A stretch of 64,000 nucleotides of DNA from Erysipelotrichaceae bacterium (lineage in GTDB: Bacteria > Bacillota_I > Bacilli_A > Erysipelotrichales > Erysipelotrichaceae): NCBI GenBank assembly GCA_017441765.1, contig JAFRVK010000044.1:1-64000 (forward strand). The letters are read 5' to 3'. This document shows positions 7,919-16,154 of the stretch, in pieces (the first letter of the stretch is position 1; each line of letters begins with the position of its first letter). Under the pieces are notes generated by a model that saw nothing but the letters and a program-made list of their open reading frames with translations, made no database searches and was not told where the DNA came from. Made by a program: the position numbers and the translations under genes.

Positions 7919-8781
7919 CCTTTCGTTCCTCCTCTTGATACACCTTCCATGATCTTCTTATGGAAGAACAGGAACAGTAAGATGAGCGGTACCGAAATGA
8001 CGACTACGGCAGCCATCATTGCCGGAATATTCTCTCTGCCGAAACCGGATTCCCTGATCGTCTGTATGCCATTCGATACCAGGAAGTAATTCTCATCATC
8101 CGTGATCAGCCTCGGCCATACATAGGAGTTCCAGCATTCGATGACTTTCAATATGACGACGGTGATGATCGTCGGTTTGCAGATGGGGATCATGACTTTC
8201 CATAAGTATTTGAAATCACTGGTTCCATCCACCTTGGCAGCCTTATACAATTCATCCGGGATCTGTTCGAAGTTCTCTTTCAGGAGATAAATATAGAAAA
8301 TGCTGGTGATGCTTGGCAGGATCAGACCAAGGAAACTGTTTCTCAGTCCCGCATTCGTGATGGTTACGAAATTGGTAATGATGACCAGCTCGTTCGGAAT
8401 CATCATCAGTGACAGGAACAGGGTAAACACCAGATTCTTTCCTTTGAATTCCAGACGCGAAAAAGCAAATGCCGATAAGACTATGATGATCAGCATCAAT
8501 CCTGTCGTGATCAGCGTAAAAATGAGCGTATTGGCAAAGTATTTCGCCAGCGGTACCGCGGTAAATGCCTGGATATAGTTGGCGATGGTTGGCGACAGGG
8601 TAAAGAATTTCGGAATATATTCCGCGTTATATGAACTGTATGATTTTACCGATGTCAGCAGCATCCAGTAGAACGGGAACAGTACGATGATCGCCCATGC
8701 GATAAGCAATGCGAAAATCACGGTCTTCCAGAGCGTATTTCTTATCCTGCTTTTTCTTTCCAGTTTTCTTATCTCATCCAT
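7915..8781 (-). CDS. ABC sugar-type importer permease (MalG/UgpE family)
   Basis: Inner-membrane permease of 288 aa with six predicted helices. The cytoplasmic EAA loop that docks with the ATPase is DELYKAAKVDGTSDFKYLWK, close to the family consensus. The N-terminal cytoplasmic tail is short and charged, as in MalG-like subunits. It starts 2 nt after the stop of the partner permease without a clear ribosome site, implying reinitiation, and overlaps the solute-binding gene. Confidence 0.93.
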   Translation of the reverse strand: MDEIRKLERKSRIRNTLWKTVIFALLIAWAIIVLFPFYWMLLTSVKSYSSYNAEYIPKFFTLSPTIANYIQAFTAVPLAKYFANTLIFTLITTGLMLIIIVLSAFAFSRLEFKGKNLVFTLFLSLMMIPNELVIITNFVTITNAGLRNSFLGLILPSITSIFYIYLLKENFEQIPDELYKAAKVDGTSDFKYLWKVMIPICKPTIITVVILKVIECWNSYVWPRLITDDENYFLVSNGIQTIRESGFGRENIPAMMAAVVVISVPLILLFLFFHKKIMEGVSRGGTKG

Positions 8782-8783
8782 GA

Positions 8784-9680
8784 TTACTGATAATGTACAT
8801 TCTCTTTCGAAACCAACAAATTGATTACCGTGATCGTCAATACGATCGCGAACAGAATCAAAGCAGCTGCCGAAGCAAACGAAGGATAGCCTCCGGAATT
8901 GCCATAAAGCATGTCGTATACATAACCGACAATGGTATTCATGCCTGCGGCATTGAGATCCGTTCCAAACAGAGCGACGACATCCGAGTATGCTTTGAAT
9001 GCCCCGATGAAACCGGTAATGATCAGATAGAACAGCGATGGCGAAATCATCGGTAACGTGATCTTAGTGAAAATACGAAGCTTGCTGGTGCCATCGATAC
9101 GGGCGACATTGTAGTAGTCTTTATTGACAGAAGCCAGAGCGCTGGTCAGGATCAGGATCTTGAAAGGCAAGACGACCCAAATCGTATAGAAACACAGAAC
9201 GAACATCTTGGCCCAGTACGGTCCTTCGATGAAATCTACCGAAGACAGACCGAAACTGTTAAGCAAAAGGTTGATCAGTCCCTCTGAATAGGCTGTCTTT
9301 TTAAACAGGATCATGAATACCAGACCGACAGCCAGTGTATTGGTCACGTAAGGCAGAAAGAAGACGGTCTGAAACAGATCCTTGAGTTTCGTCAATGAGT
9401 TTAAAGCAAGCGATATCAGCAGTGCGAATCCGGTCGATAATGGTACCGTGATGATGACCAGAATGAATGTGTTCTTGATCGCCTGCAGGAAATAGGGATC
9501 ATGCAGGACATAAGAATAGTTGTATAATCCGATGCCATTGTAGGTCTGTGAAGCAAAATTGTAGCTTTCTTCAAATGAATATACCAGCACATCCAGCAAA
9601 GGATAGACCATGAAAACTCCTACGAAGACCATTGCAGGCAACAGATAGAGCCATCCTTTGAGATTATTCTTATTATTCAT
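8784..9680 (-). CDS. ABC sugar-type importer permease (MalF/UgpA family)
   Basis: 298 aa, six predicted membrane helices beginning at WLYLLPAMVFVGVFMVYPLL, the usual UgpA-like first helix. EAA loop: DYYNVARIDGTSKLRIFTKI. It pairs with the downstream permease to make the heterodimeric channel. The start lies inside the end of the ATPase gene (8-nt overlap) with AAAGGTG before it. Confidence 0.93.
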   Translation of the reverse strand: MNNKNNLKGWLYLLPAMVFVGVFMVYPLLDVLVYSFEESYNFASQTYNGIGLYNYSYVLHDPYFLQAIKNTFILVIITVPLSTGFALLISLALNSLTKLKDLFQTVFFLPYVTNTLAVGLVFMILFKKTAYSEGLINLLLNSFGLSSVDFIEGPYWAKMFVLCFYTIWVVLPFKILILTSALASVNKDYYNVARIDGTSKLRIFTKITLPMISPSLFYLIITGFIGAFKAYSDVVALFGTDLNAAGMNTIVGYVYDMLYGNSGGYPSFASAAALILFAIVLTITVINLLVSKENVHYQ

Positions 9681-10758
9681 CGATCACCTTTTCATCCATT
9701 GAAAAGACATATGTTTTATGAACTTTCAGATTGAAACGGATGACCTTGTCCTTATGTGTATACAGATCATCATCCACGATCGCCCGGATATCTTCATCGG
9801 AGATGCAGTTCTCATTATGGCAGACGACGCTTGTATCGCGTCCGGTCGTTTCGATCCGATCGAACCGGCATGTAAATACTCCTTTTTCTGAAGGAACGAA
9901 ACCTTCCGGACGGATGCCTACATAGACTTCCTGATCCGAAGCCTTGGTATCCATGATCGCATCCTCACCAATATAGACTTTATGGTCCTTGATCTGACCT
10001 TTGAATACATTGATCGCAGGCGTACCTAAAAAACGTGCGACGAACAGATTGACCGGAGCATTATAAACTTCCTGCGGCTTTCCTACCTGCTGAATGATGC
10101 CATCTTTCATGACGATGATCAGATCGGAAATGGACATCGCTTCTTCCTGGTCGTGTGTGACAAAAATGGTCGTGATCCCGGTCTCTTTCTGGATACGGCG
10201 GATCTGTTCCCTGGTCTGCAAACGAAGACGGGCATCCAGATTGCTCAGAGGTTCATCCAGAAGTAGAACTCCAGGTGTCTTCACCAGAGCTCTCGCAATG
10301 GCGACACGCTGCTGCTGACCGCCCGACATTTCCGATGGCTTACGATCCATCAGCGTCTCGATCTGTACAAGTCTGGCGACTTCCATGGCTTTTTCTTCCA
10401 TCGCCTCCTTGCTCATCTTATCAGGACCTTTCAGATTCTCCAAAGGAAACACGATATTCTGCCGCACTGTCAGGTGCGGATACAAGGCATAATTCTGAAA
10501 CACCATACCCACTCCCCGATTCTCCGGAGGAAGATTCGTGACATCGATATCACCGAAATAGATCTTCCCTTCTGTCGGTTCTTCCAGGCCGCAGATCAGA
10601 TTGAGCGTCGTCGACTTGCCACATCCGGATGGACCTAAAAGACCAACAAGCTTGCCATCGGGGATTTCGATATTGAAATCATTGACCGCAATCACGACGC
10701 TGTTTTTATGATCACGGGAGATAAACTTTTTTGTCAGATTTTCCAGAATGATTTTCAT
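9673..10758 (-). CDS. ABC importer ATPase (UgpC/MsmK/MalK family)
   Basis: Powers the sugar-type importer. 361 aa: nucleotide-binding domain (1-235) with Walker A GPSGCGKST, Q-loop VFQNYALYPH, signature [15 protein letters not shown], Walker B VLLLDEP and H-loop FVTHDQEEAM. This is followed by the C-terminal TOBE/OB region (about 240-361) that characterises the MalK/UgpC branch. ATPases of this branch sometimes serve several importers, but here the gene sits directly ahead of its permeases. It is separated from the histidine kinase gene by 24 nt, which suggests one transcript with the two-component system. Confidence 0.95.
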   Translation of the reverse strand: MKIILENLTKKFISRDHKNSVVIAVNDFNIEIPDGKLVGLLGPSGCGKSTTLNLICGLEEPTEGKIYFGDIDVTNLPPENRGVGMVFQNYALYPHLTVRQNIVFPLENLKGPDKMSKEAMEEKAMEVARLVQIETLMDRKPSEMSGGQQQRVAIARALVKTPGVLLLDEPLSNLDARLRLQTREQIRRIQKETGITTIFVTHDQEEAMSISDLIIVMKDGIIQQVGKPQEVYNAPVNLFVARFLGTPAINVFKGQIKDHKVYIGEDAIMDTKASDQEVYVGIRPEGFVPSEKGVFTCRFDRIETTGRDTSVVCHNENCISDEDIRAIVDDDLYTHKDKVIRFNLKVHKTYVFSMDEKVIDE

Positions 10759-10782
10759 AACACTTGTTCCTATTTAACATCA

Positions 10783-12189
10783 TTATATATCAGCTTCAAC
10801 AGCTTTAACATCGAAATAGAAACGGGAATATTCGTTCTCTTGAGACTCTGCACCATAGTTCAATCCATGTGCTTTCAACAATTCTCTGGATAAAGACAAA
10901 CCGATTCCGGAACCGATCAGATGACGTTTGTGTTCCTTGTCGACTTTATAATATCTATCCCAGATGTTTTCAAGATCCTCTTTAGAGATACCACAGCCAT
11001 TGTCATAGACAAACACCCTGTATGCATCCTCATGTTTCTCAGTACCAAGGATGATCTTCTGATCATCTTTATCGTTATAGTTCAAAGCATTGTTGATGAA
11101 ATTATAAAGAACCTGACGGATCCGTTTTTCATCCAGTTCCACTTCGATATCATCATCAAGTTTCAGCTCAAAGGAGATTCCTTGTGTTTCACAGTATTTC
11201 TGATACTGATGATAGACAGAAGTCAGCAGATCGTTGAGCTTTATTACCTGTTGATTCAGTTCGACACTATCATCTTCGATCTTCGAGATATCGATCAGGT
11301 CATCGACCAAAGCAGACAAACGTTTCGCTTCCTCAATGATGATATCGATGTTGGCATCGTTCTTCTCTTCAGGAATGTCTTTCATCATTTCACCATAACC
11401 GACGATCATTGTTAATGGCGTTCTCAAATCATGTGAAACATTTCCTAACAGTTCTTTTCTGGCCTTATCAGCTTTGAGAATATCTTCATTGGCATGGATC
11501 AGCGTATGATTCAGTTCATCATATTCCTTGGAACTGGTCCGTATCCTGTTTCCGTCATAATGTCCTTTGGATAGATTCTGTGATTCTGTATTGATCTGAA
11601 CGATCGGTTTCAAGAGAAAACGCGACAGCAGCAATGCCAGTATGACCGACATGATGACGACGATCAGCGCAATGATGAAATATTGAGATTTTAAGGTGGA
11701 AATCGTCACATTCAAAGGCGTGATCGCACTGGATACCAGGACCATGACATCTTCATCGGCATACTTCAACATCTTCGCAAAGATATAGATATCTTCCGGC
11801 TTGGAATCGAAGGGCCGCTGATATTTGAAGTCATCAAACATCTTTTCATCGCCGTTTTCAATCGTCTCTCCAGCGATCATGTTGATGGTGTAATTGTCCA
11901 GATTTCTCAATGTACAAGCCCCTGTGTAGCTCAAAGAATCATTATTGGAAACGACACGGACACAGACTTCATTGGACATGCCGACCTGATCCAGGATATC
12001 ATCGATGTTCTCCTGCCCGACATAGGAAGCCACATTGCGTCCGACATTCATCAATGTGGTGATCTTGTTTTTCTTGTAGAAGGAATCCAAAAAGTTCGTC
12101 TGAAACAGATAAATGACTCCCAGAACGGCTACGATAAACAGCACCATGTATAAGATCAGCTGCAGACGCAGGCTATATTTCTTTTTCAA
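10783..12189 (-). CDS. Membrane sensor histidine kinase
   Basis: 468 aa: first membrane segment (about 10-29), extracellular sensor (about 30-168), second membrane segment (about 170-190), HAMP, dimerisation domain with phospho-accepting His in GNVSHDLRTPL (about 253), then HATPase with NALNYND, DNGCGI and GSGIGLSL. The start is TTG within the end of the response-regulator gene, with an AGGGGTAGG site. It should phosphorylate the adjacent regulator. Its proximity to the ABC importer suggests that it senses the importer's substrate or binding-protein state; this is inferred only from gene order. Confidence 0.93.
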   Translation of the reverse strand: MKKKYSLRLQLILYMVLFIVAVLGVIYLFQTNFLDSFYKKNKITTLMNVGRNVASYVGQENIDDILDQVGMSNEVCVRVVSNNDSLSYTGACTLRNLDNYTINMIAGETIENGDEKMFDDFKYQRPFDSKPEDIYIFAKMLKYADEDVMVLVSSAITPLNVTISTLKSQYFIIALIVVIMSVILALLLSRFLLKPIVQINTESQNLSKGHYDGNRIRTSSKEYDELNHTLIHANEDILKADKARKELLGNVSHDLRTPLTMIVGYGEMMKDIPEEKNDANIDIIIEEAKRLSALVDDLIDISKIEDDSVELNQQVIKLNDLLTSVYHQYQKYCETQGISFELKLDDDIEVELDEKRIRQVLYNFINNALNYNDKDDQKIILGTEKHEDAYRVFVYDNGCGISKEDLENIWDRYYKVDKEHKRHLIGSGIGLSLSRELLKAHGLNYGAESQENEYSRFYFDVKAVEADI

Positions 12190-12838
12190 AGCGGTAGCCT
12201 ACCCCTCGTATCGTCGTAATATAGGATCCATATTCTTTCAGATCTTTTCTTAAGAGTTTCATATGTGTGTCCAAAGTACGGTCATCAGAATCGTATTCAT
12301 AGCCCCATACTTTGGAGATGATGGCCTGTCTGGTCAGGGCATTGCCTCTGTTCTTCAAAAGGAACAGCAGCAGTTCGTACTCCTTGTTTGCCAGATCAAT
12401 GCGTTCTCCATTGATCGTAACTGTATGTGCATCTTCATCGAGAATCAGACCATCGACTATGATCTTACCGCAGGCCTTTGTATCTCTTTTCAGAATCACA
12501 TTGATCCGCATCATGAGTTCTTTCAATGAAAACGGTTTGGTGACATAATCTTCTCCGCCAACATCAAAACCATAGACCCGATTATATTCTTCACCTAAAG
12601 CCGTCAGAAAGATGCAATGGACATCTCTGATCTCTTTCATTTTCTTTAATGTCTCATAGCCATCCATTTCCGGCATCATGATATCCATGATCACGACATC
12701 GAATTCATCGTTCTGAAACAGTTTCAGAGCCTCTTTTCCGTTGCATGCGAGAACGACCTCATGTCCCTCATGAGATGCGTACTTTGCGATCATTTCTCTG
12801 ATTTTTGCTTCGTCATCGACAATTAATAGCTTTGCCAT
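12173..12838 (-). CDS. OmpR-family response regulator
   Basis: 221 aa: receiver domain (1-115) with acidic pocket VDDE, phospho-acceptor Asp in VVIMDIMMPEMDG, Thr in FLTALG and Lys in VTKPFS. The winged-helix DNA-binding domain (about 125-221) ends DTHMKLLRKDLKEYGSYITTIRGVGYRFE. It is the first gene of the two-component/ABC-importer run. There is no Shine-Dalgarno before the ATG; instead TAAAAT ends exactly 6 nt upstream, so the mRNA is probably leaderless. Confidence 0.95.
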   Translation of the reverse strand: MAKLLIVDDEAKIREMIAKYASHEGHEVVLACNGKEALKLFQNDEFDVVIMDIMMPEMDGYETLKKMKEIRDVHCIFLTALGEEYNRVYGFDVGGEDYVTKPFSLKELMMRINVILKRDTKACGKIIVDGLILDEDAHTVTINGERIDLANKEYELLLFLLKNRGNALTRQAIISKVWGYEYDSDDRTLDTHMKLLRKDLKEYGSYITTIRGVGYRFEKEI

Positions 12839-12844
12839 ATTAAT

Positions 12845-12850
12845 ATTTTA
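12845..12850 (-). promoter_or_regulatory. -10 element placed for a leaderless transcript of the response regulator
   Basis: TAAAAT on the minus strand, then 6 nt, then the ATG at 12838. No ribosome site can fit between. One of the matching set of start regions described in the findings. Confidence 0.55.
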
Positions 12851-12893
12851 GCGTTTTTATGTGAACTTGTGCTGAATTCTGATAAAAATAGTG

Positions 12894-12899
12894 TATAAT
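12894..12899 (+). promoter_or_regulatory. -10 element of tRNA-Gln promoter
   Basis: Perfect TATAAT 13 nt before the mature tRNA 5' end. The -35 is unclear: TTGTGC lies 21 nt upstream. Confidence 0.5.
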
Positions 12900-12912
12900 A
12901 AGTAATGTTCCT

Positions 12913-12988
12913 TGCGGATTAGCCAAGCGGTAAGGCAGCGGACTCTGAATCCGCCATTTCGAAGGTTCGAATCCTTCATCCGCAGCCA
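12913..12988 (+). tRNA. tRNA-Gln, anticodon CTG
   Basis: Full cloverleaf: acceptor TGCGGAT pairs with ATCCGCA; D-arm GCC/GGC; anticodon stem GCGGA/TCCGC around loop CTCTGAA (anticodon CTG); T-arm GAAGG-TTCGAAT-CCTTC; discriminator G and encoded CCA. The variable loop appears to be 6 nt (CATTTC). The 3' 17 nt are repeated at 14622-14638, marking an integration site. Confidence 0.95.
12972..12988 (+). repeat. Left direct repeat (att-like) in the tRNA-Gln 3' end
   Basis: TCCTTCATCCGCAGCCA, identical over 17 nt to 14622-14638. A tRNA 3' end repeated at the far side of foreign-looking genes is the classic footprint of site-specific integration. Confidence 0.8.
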
Positions 12989-12998
12989 ATAGTGATTT

Positions 12999-13021
12999 AA
13001 GCCCAGTTTATGGGCTTTTTG
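12999..13021 (+). terminator. Terminator just after tRNA-Gln
   Basis: AAGCCCA-GTTTA-TGGGCTT hairpin followed by TTTTTG. It lies inside the inserted segment, so it may have arrived with it. Confidence 0.8.
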
Positions 13022-13047
13022 TTTAGTTTGGTTTATTATCATATTCT

Positions 13048-13071
13048 AAAGCACATCCGCAGATGTGCTTT
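13048..13071. other. Perfect 10-bp hairpin downstream of the acetyltransferase gene
   Basis: AAAGCACATC-CGCA-GATGTGCTTT. It could end the minus-strand higBA-acetyltransferase transcript, although the following T-tract is weak. Its CATCCGCAG core also occurs in the tRNA-derived direct repeats. Confidence 0.5.
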
Positions 13072-13125
13072 ATATCATTGATAGAATCTACTCCATCTCG
13101 ATAAACTAGGATTTGCCGGTCTATT

Positions 13126-13653
13126 TTACAGTTTCAGAACAGCGGGAACTTCATCCCACCCTTTTGGCAGTTCTTTTTCCTCAAACCCAAAAGAAGTGTA
13201 CAGTTTTCTAGCTGTTTCGTTTTCCGGCTCATACGAAAGCCAACAATACTCAGCTTTTCCGGCGGGGAAGGTGCGAATGTAGTCAATGACCAGTTGTAGG
13301 GCTTGTTTTCCATATCCTTTTCGCTGCTGCTTTTTGTCGATCATAAAACGCCACAACAGATAGTTTTCAAAAACGTAATCTGGAGTATCTTCCTCTTCGT
13401 CTTCTTCTTCATCGTCTTTTCTTATATACCCGATCATTAAGAATCCAACGGGGTTTTCGCCAACGTATATTCCAAAAGGTTGAGCAAAACCGCCTTCCGC
13501 AATAGTCGCGTAAGCTTCTGCCAGACTGTACATATTGCTGGCTACAAATTCTTTCTGCTCATCGAAAACTTTTAACCCAATCAGGTCGTCCAGATTGTCA
13601 GTATCGACTTTTACGAGCCGTACAGTCTCTTCTTTGCTGCTGTTATTGTCCAT
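13126..13653 (-). CDS. GNAT-family N-acetyltransferase, polyamine-acetylase-like
   Basis: About 175 aa from MDNNSSKEE; AAAGGAG before the ATG at 13653 decides the start. The N-terminal LKVFDEQKEFVASNMYSLAEAY block resembles spermidine/polyamine acetylases of the BltD/PaiA kind. The acetyl-CoA loop is RFMIDKKQQRKGYGKQAL (Q-x-x-G-x-G/A). It ends LYTSFGFEEKE. An acidic stretch DDEEEDEEED (about residues 80-92) interrupts the sheet region. It lies downstream of higBA inside the tRNA-bounded insert; cargo or a third islet gene is possible. The substrate is inferred only from the N-terminal motif. Confidence 0.85.
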   Translation of the reverse strand: MDNNSSKEETVRLVKVDTDNLDDLIGLKVFDEQKEFVASNMYSLAEAYATIAEGGFAQPFGIYVGENPVGFLMIGYIRKDDEEEDEEEDTPDYVFENYLLWRFMIDKKQQRKGYGKQALQLVIDYIRTFPAGKAEYCWLSYEPENETARKLYTSFGFEEKELPKGWDEVPAVLKL

Positions 13654-13724
13654 ATTTTCTCCTTTACTGTCGATCTTTATTCTTTTTTTATATTTTTCAC
13701 ACAAACGCCGATTTTACGAGCTCT

Positions 13725-14000
13725 TTATTTGAACTCTATAACAAGATTCTTGCCCAGACCTTCTGCAATCCTCTGCAATGTTCTGATAGAAGGATTGGCT
13801 GTACCATTCTCCAGTTTGGAGATATCCCCCTGGGTGATGCCGGTAATGGAAGAGAGTTCCTTCTGAGTGATGCCCTTTTCATTTCTTGCATCGATCATCG
13901 CTTTTATGATCTGGAATTCCGGTTCCAGAGATTCCCATTCTTTTTTGAAATCAGGATCCTTCATCAATTCTTTCAATGTATCTTTTGCATATCTTGCCAT
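13725..14000 (-). CDS. HigA-like antitoxin, XRE-family helix-turn-helix
   Basis: 91 aa. The HTH is ITQKELSSITGITQGDISKLENG (about residues 44-66), typical of Cro/XRE repressors. The N-terminal part (YAKDTLKELMKDPDFKKEWESL) is the usual segment preceding the HTH in HigA antitoxins. It begins 1 nt after the toxin stop, so the order is toxin then antitoxin as in higBA operons. It should neutralise the toxin and repress the shared promoter. Confidence 0.9.
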   Translation of the reverse strand: MARYAKDTLKELMKDPDFKKEWESLEPEFQIIKAMIDARNEKGITQKELSSITGITQGDISKLENGTANPSIRTLQRIAEGLGKNLVIEFK

Positions 14001-14001
14001 T

Positions 14002-14349
14002 TCATTTTCCTCCTCTTTTCAGGTAGTTCTCTCTGCGGTCCTTTGCCAGTTTCAGTTCTCCCGAGGGAGTCTTCTGACTTTTCTTTACGAAACCGTTTGT
14101 GAGAATGATCCTTTTATCCTTATAGAAGAAATACAGGACTCTGGTGATATCGGAACTCTGTTTGATCCTGAGTTCAAAGATATCATCTTCCAGATGCTCG
14201 GAATAAGGAAGCCTGAGCTTTGTCCCATATTCTTCCAGAAGCGAAATTATCCATAAGACTTTGGCTTTCATCTTATTATCCAGAGAAAGAATAAACTCTT
14301 CCACCGGATATGTTCCATCGTCCTTCTGGTAATATTCAGCTTTAAACAT
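14002..14349 (-). CDS. HigB-like toxin, RelE/Gp49 (DUF891) family
   Basis: About 115 aa from MFKAEYYQ; AAAAGGAG before 14349 is the best start. Family features: LSLDNKMKAKVLWIISLLEEYG, FELRIKQSSDITRVLYFFYKDKRIIL, then NGFVKKSQKTPSGEL, the conserved C-terminal motif of Gp49/HigB mRNA interferases that cleave mRNA on the ribosome. First gene of the pair, with a near-consensus promoter. Confidence 0.9.
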   Translation of the reverse strand: MFKAEYYQKDDGTYPVEEFILSLDNKMKAKVLWIISLLEEYGTKLRLPYSEHLEDDIFELRIKQSSDITRVLYFFYKDKRIILTNGFVKKSQKTPSGELKLAKDRRENYLKRGGK

Positions 14350-14368
14350 AAAACTCCTTTTCATTCAA

Positions 14369-14397
14369 ATAATATATGTTTTATCATATATTGTCAA
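14369..14397 (-). promoter_or_regulatory. Promoter of the higBA-acetyltransferase operon
   Basis: TTGACA (14392-14397) and TATTAT (14369-14374) with a 17-nt spacer on the minus strand. The AT-rich spacer would be a natural operator for the XRE antitoxin. Confidence 0.75.
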
Positions 14398-14621
14398 TGA
14401 GCATGTTGTTTCTCTTACTTACAATGTTGATGCCGTCAATGATCTGCAAGATTTCTGCAAGATCGGCATTACAATTCTCAGATTAACTCATCATTCATCT
14501 TAATACATCATAATAACAAAACATCTAAAACTACGATATAATCTCGTAGAATAAGGCTTTCACGAATAAAAGGATTTTTCTCATTTTTCAATCCAAAACA
14601 CATATATCGTTCCGGAGGGTC
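14398..14621. other. Non-coding right flank of the islet
   Basis: AT-rich stretch between the higB promoter and the right direct repeat. No supported gene and no integrase remnant is visible. Confidence 0.5.
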
Positions 14622-14638
14622 TCCTTCATCCGCAGCCA
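14622..14638 (+). repeat. Right direct repeat (att-like)
   Basis: TCCTTCATCCGCAGCCA, a perfect copy of the tRNA-Gln 3' end at 12972-12988, 1650 nt away and in the same orientation. Confidence 0.8.
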
Positions 14639-14646
14639 GAGTATTC

Positions 14647-14673
14647 AAAAGTGCCTGATTAAGGCACTTTTTT
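14647..14673 (+). terminator. Terminator beyond the right repeat, probably the original tRNA terminator
   Basis: AAAAGTGCCT-GATTA-AGGCACTTTTTT hairpin with T-run, 9 nt after the repeat. Its position relative to the repeat matches where a tRNA terminator would lie before insertion. Confidence 0.75.
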
Positions 14674-14766
14674 GTTGTTCTGGGATGAAAACACTTTCTT
14701 TACAGAATCTGCAAGATTAAATGCTTTTCCTAGCAATTTTAACTCAGGAATGAGACCTTTAGTCAA

Positions 14767-15915
14767 TCAATCCCACATTTTTGTGTAATTACCTGTACCG
14801 TTGCCATTTGTTTTATAATAATCATCCATCAAAGAAACATATTGCCAGTTATCTGACCAGTGATCATTCGCTCCGGGTAAAAAATCCTTCAAATCGGATT
14901 TCTTGGAAGTGATGACCTCCAATCCATTATCCCAATACTGATGGGCGATATAAAGGTTCTCTTCATCGATACCGACAACGATCGCCGTCGTACCATCCCA
15001 CGCAATGATGTCTCCGCATTGGATTTCATCCGGGTCGATCTCATTCAGCCAGACAGCTCCTGCATCGCCATTGGACAGATCGGGAACACAGAAGACATCC
15101 CCTTCCGCATTATTACCTGCTCCGTAATCTCCAGGGTCGAATCCGGCCTGCACCAGACACCACGTTACAAAGCCACTGCAATCCAGTCCGTTCGGATGAA
15201 GTAGAACACCGCATGACATGTGCATCATAGAACCCCACATGCCAGGTCCTTCAATGATCCCTTTCGGGTCGATCAGAGAATATTTGTCTTCACTTAGATA
15301 CAAGCCTTTATGATAGAATCTTCCTTCTCCATCACAGTAGATCCCTCCGGTCATCCTTCCGTTTTCACAGAAATAAGGGATCTTGTAGTCGAAACACATC
15401 GACAGGAATCTGGCTGCTTCGACAACCGCCGCTCTGGTCTGATAGCCGACTTCATTGATCCTTGCTTCAAGAGCTTTGTCCAGGTAAGCAGCTTCTTCCT
15501 GCGTATAGGCATATTCATAGATATCCGTCTTGTAATTATCGATATGGGCTTTTGAATAGAGATTTGAAACAGAAACCTCTATCTTTTCATCCGTTTCAGG
15601 ACGATAGACAATACATTCGCCGGTTGCGACTGCTTTAAAAGACTCATCGTTGATTTCAAGCACTTCATCGCCTGAAAGGAACGTTACCGAATAGTCTCTT
15701 GTCTCTTCAAGACAGATATAAACGCTTTTTGAAACAGGCAGACTGTTAATGCGAGCAAGTTCTTTCTCTCTTGCGATTCTTTCTTCTTCTTCGATCCTCT
15801 TCTGTTCCTCGATAGCCAAAAAGTCGAGATATTTACCTCGATAATGGGAGAAAACAGGTATCAGCAGTACACAAATAAAAGCTAATACAACTATGACGGC
15901 CTTTTTATTTTTCAC
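14767..15915 (-). CDS. Membrane-anchored NlpC/P60-like protein
   Basis: 382 aa with an N-terminal membrane anchor (about 5-24), a Glu/Arg-rich linker (about 33-55) and a C-terminal NlpC/P60-like domain from about 245. The putative catalytic Cys is in NGLDCSGFVTW. NlpC/P60 enzymes cut peptidoglycan stem peptides. The position normally holding the first catalytic His (in HVGI-type motifs) reads TTAIVVGI here, while the later His is present in IAHQYW; the enzyme may be degenerate or use another residue. The start is GTG with no ribosome site, 6 nt after TAATAT. Confidence 0.82.
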   Translation of the reverse strand: MKNKKAVIVVLAFICVLLIPVFSHYRGKYLDFLAIEEQKRIEEEERIAREKELARINSLPVSKSVYICLEETRDYSVTFLSGDEVLEINDESFKAVATGECIVYRPETDEKIEVSVSNLYSKAHIDNYKTDIYEYAYTQEEAAYLDKALEARINEVGYQTRAAVVEAARFLSMCFDYKIPYFCENGRMTGGIYCDGEGRFYHKGLYLSEDKYSLIDPKGIIEGPGMWGSMMHMSCGVLLHPNGLDCSGFVTWCLVQAGFDPGDYGAGNNAEGDVFCVPDLSNGDAGAVWLNEIDPDEIQCGDIIAWDGTTAIVVGIDEENLYIAHQYWDNGLEVITSKKSDLKDFLPGANDHWSDNWQYVSLMDDYYKTNGNGTGNYTKMWD

Positions 15916-15921
15916 AAATCA

Positions 15922-15930
15922 ATATTAACA
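15922..15930 (-). promoter_or_regulatory. Extended -10 for a leaderless transcript of the NlpC/P60 gene
   Basis: TGTTAATAT on the minus strand (TG-n-TAATAT), followed by 6 nt and the GTG start. Confidence 0.6.
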
Positions 15931-16154
15931 CAATATGAAAAATGAAGATAATCAAACACACTGTAAAACAACTATATGAACCGAAAACAGAAGAGAAATA
16001 CGTTGTTACTGAACTTAAATAAGTCAAGCAGCATGAAAGAAACGGTTTATAACTATAAGAGGTTCCCTTATATTTCTTCATCTGTAACCAATGAAAGTGA
16101 AACATCTTGAAACGGACGTATTTTTTATCCGGCAATGTTCTTATTTTAGTCACT
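15931..16154. other. Intergenic stretch without a supported gene
   Basis: An open frame on the minus strand (15905-16177) crosses this area, but it lacks a ribosome site and overlaps both a terminator and the NlpC promoter. Nothing else recognised. Confidence 0.5.

Noticed and set aside
12857-13042. 61-aa open frame on the minus strand
   Set aside because: It runs antisense through tRNA-Gln and its terminator.
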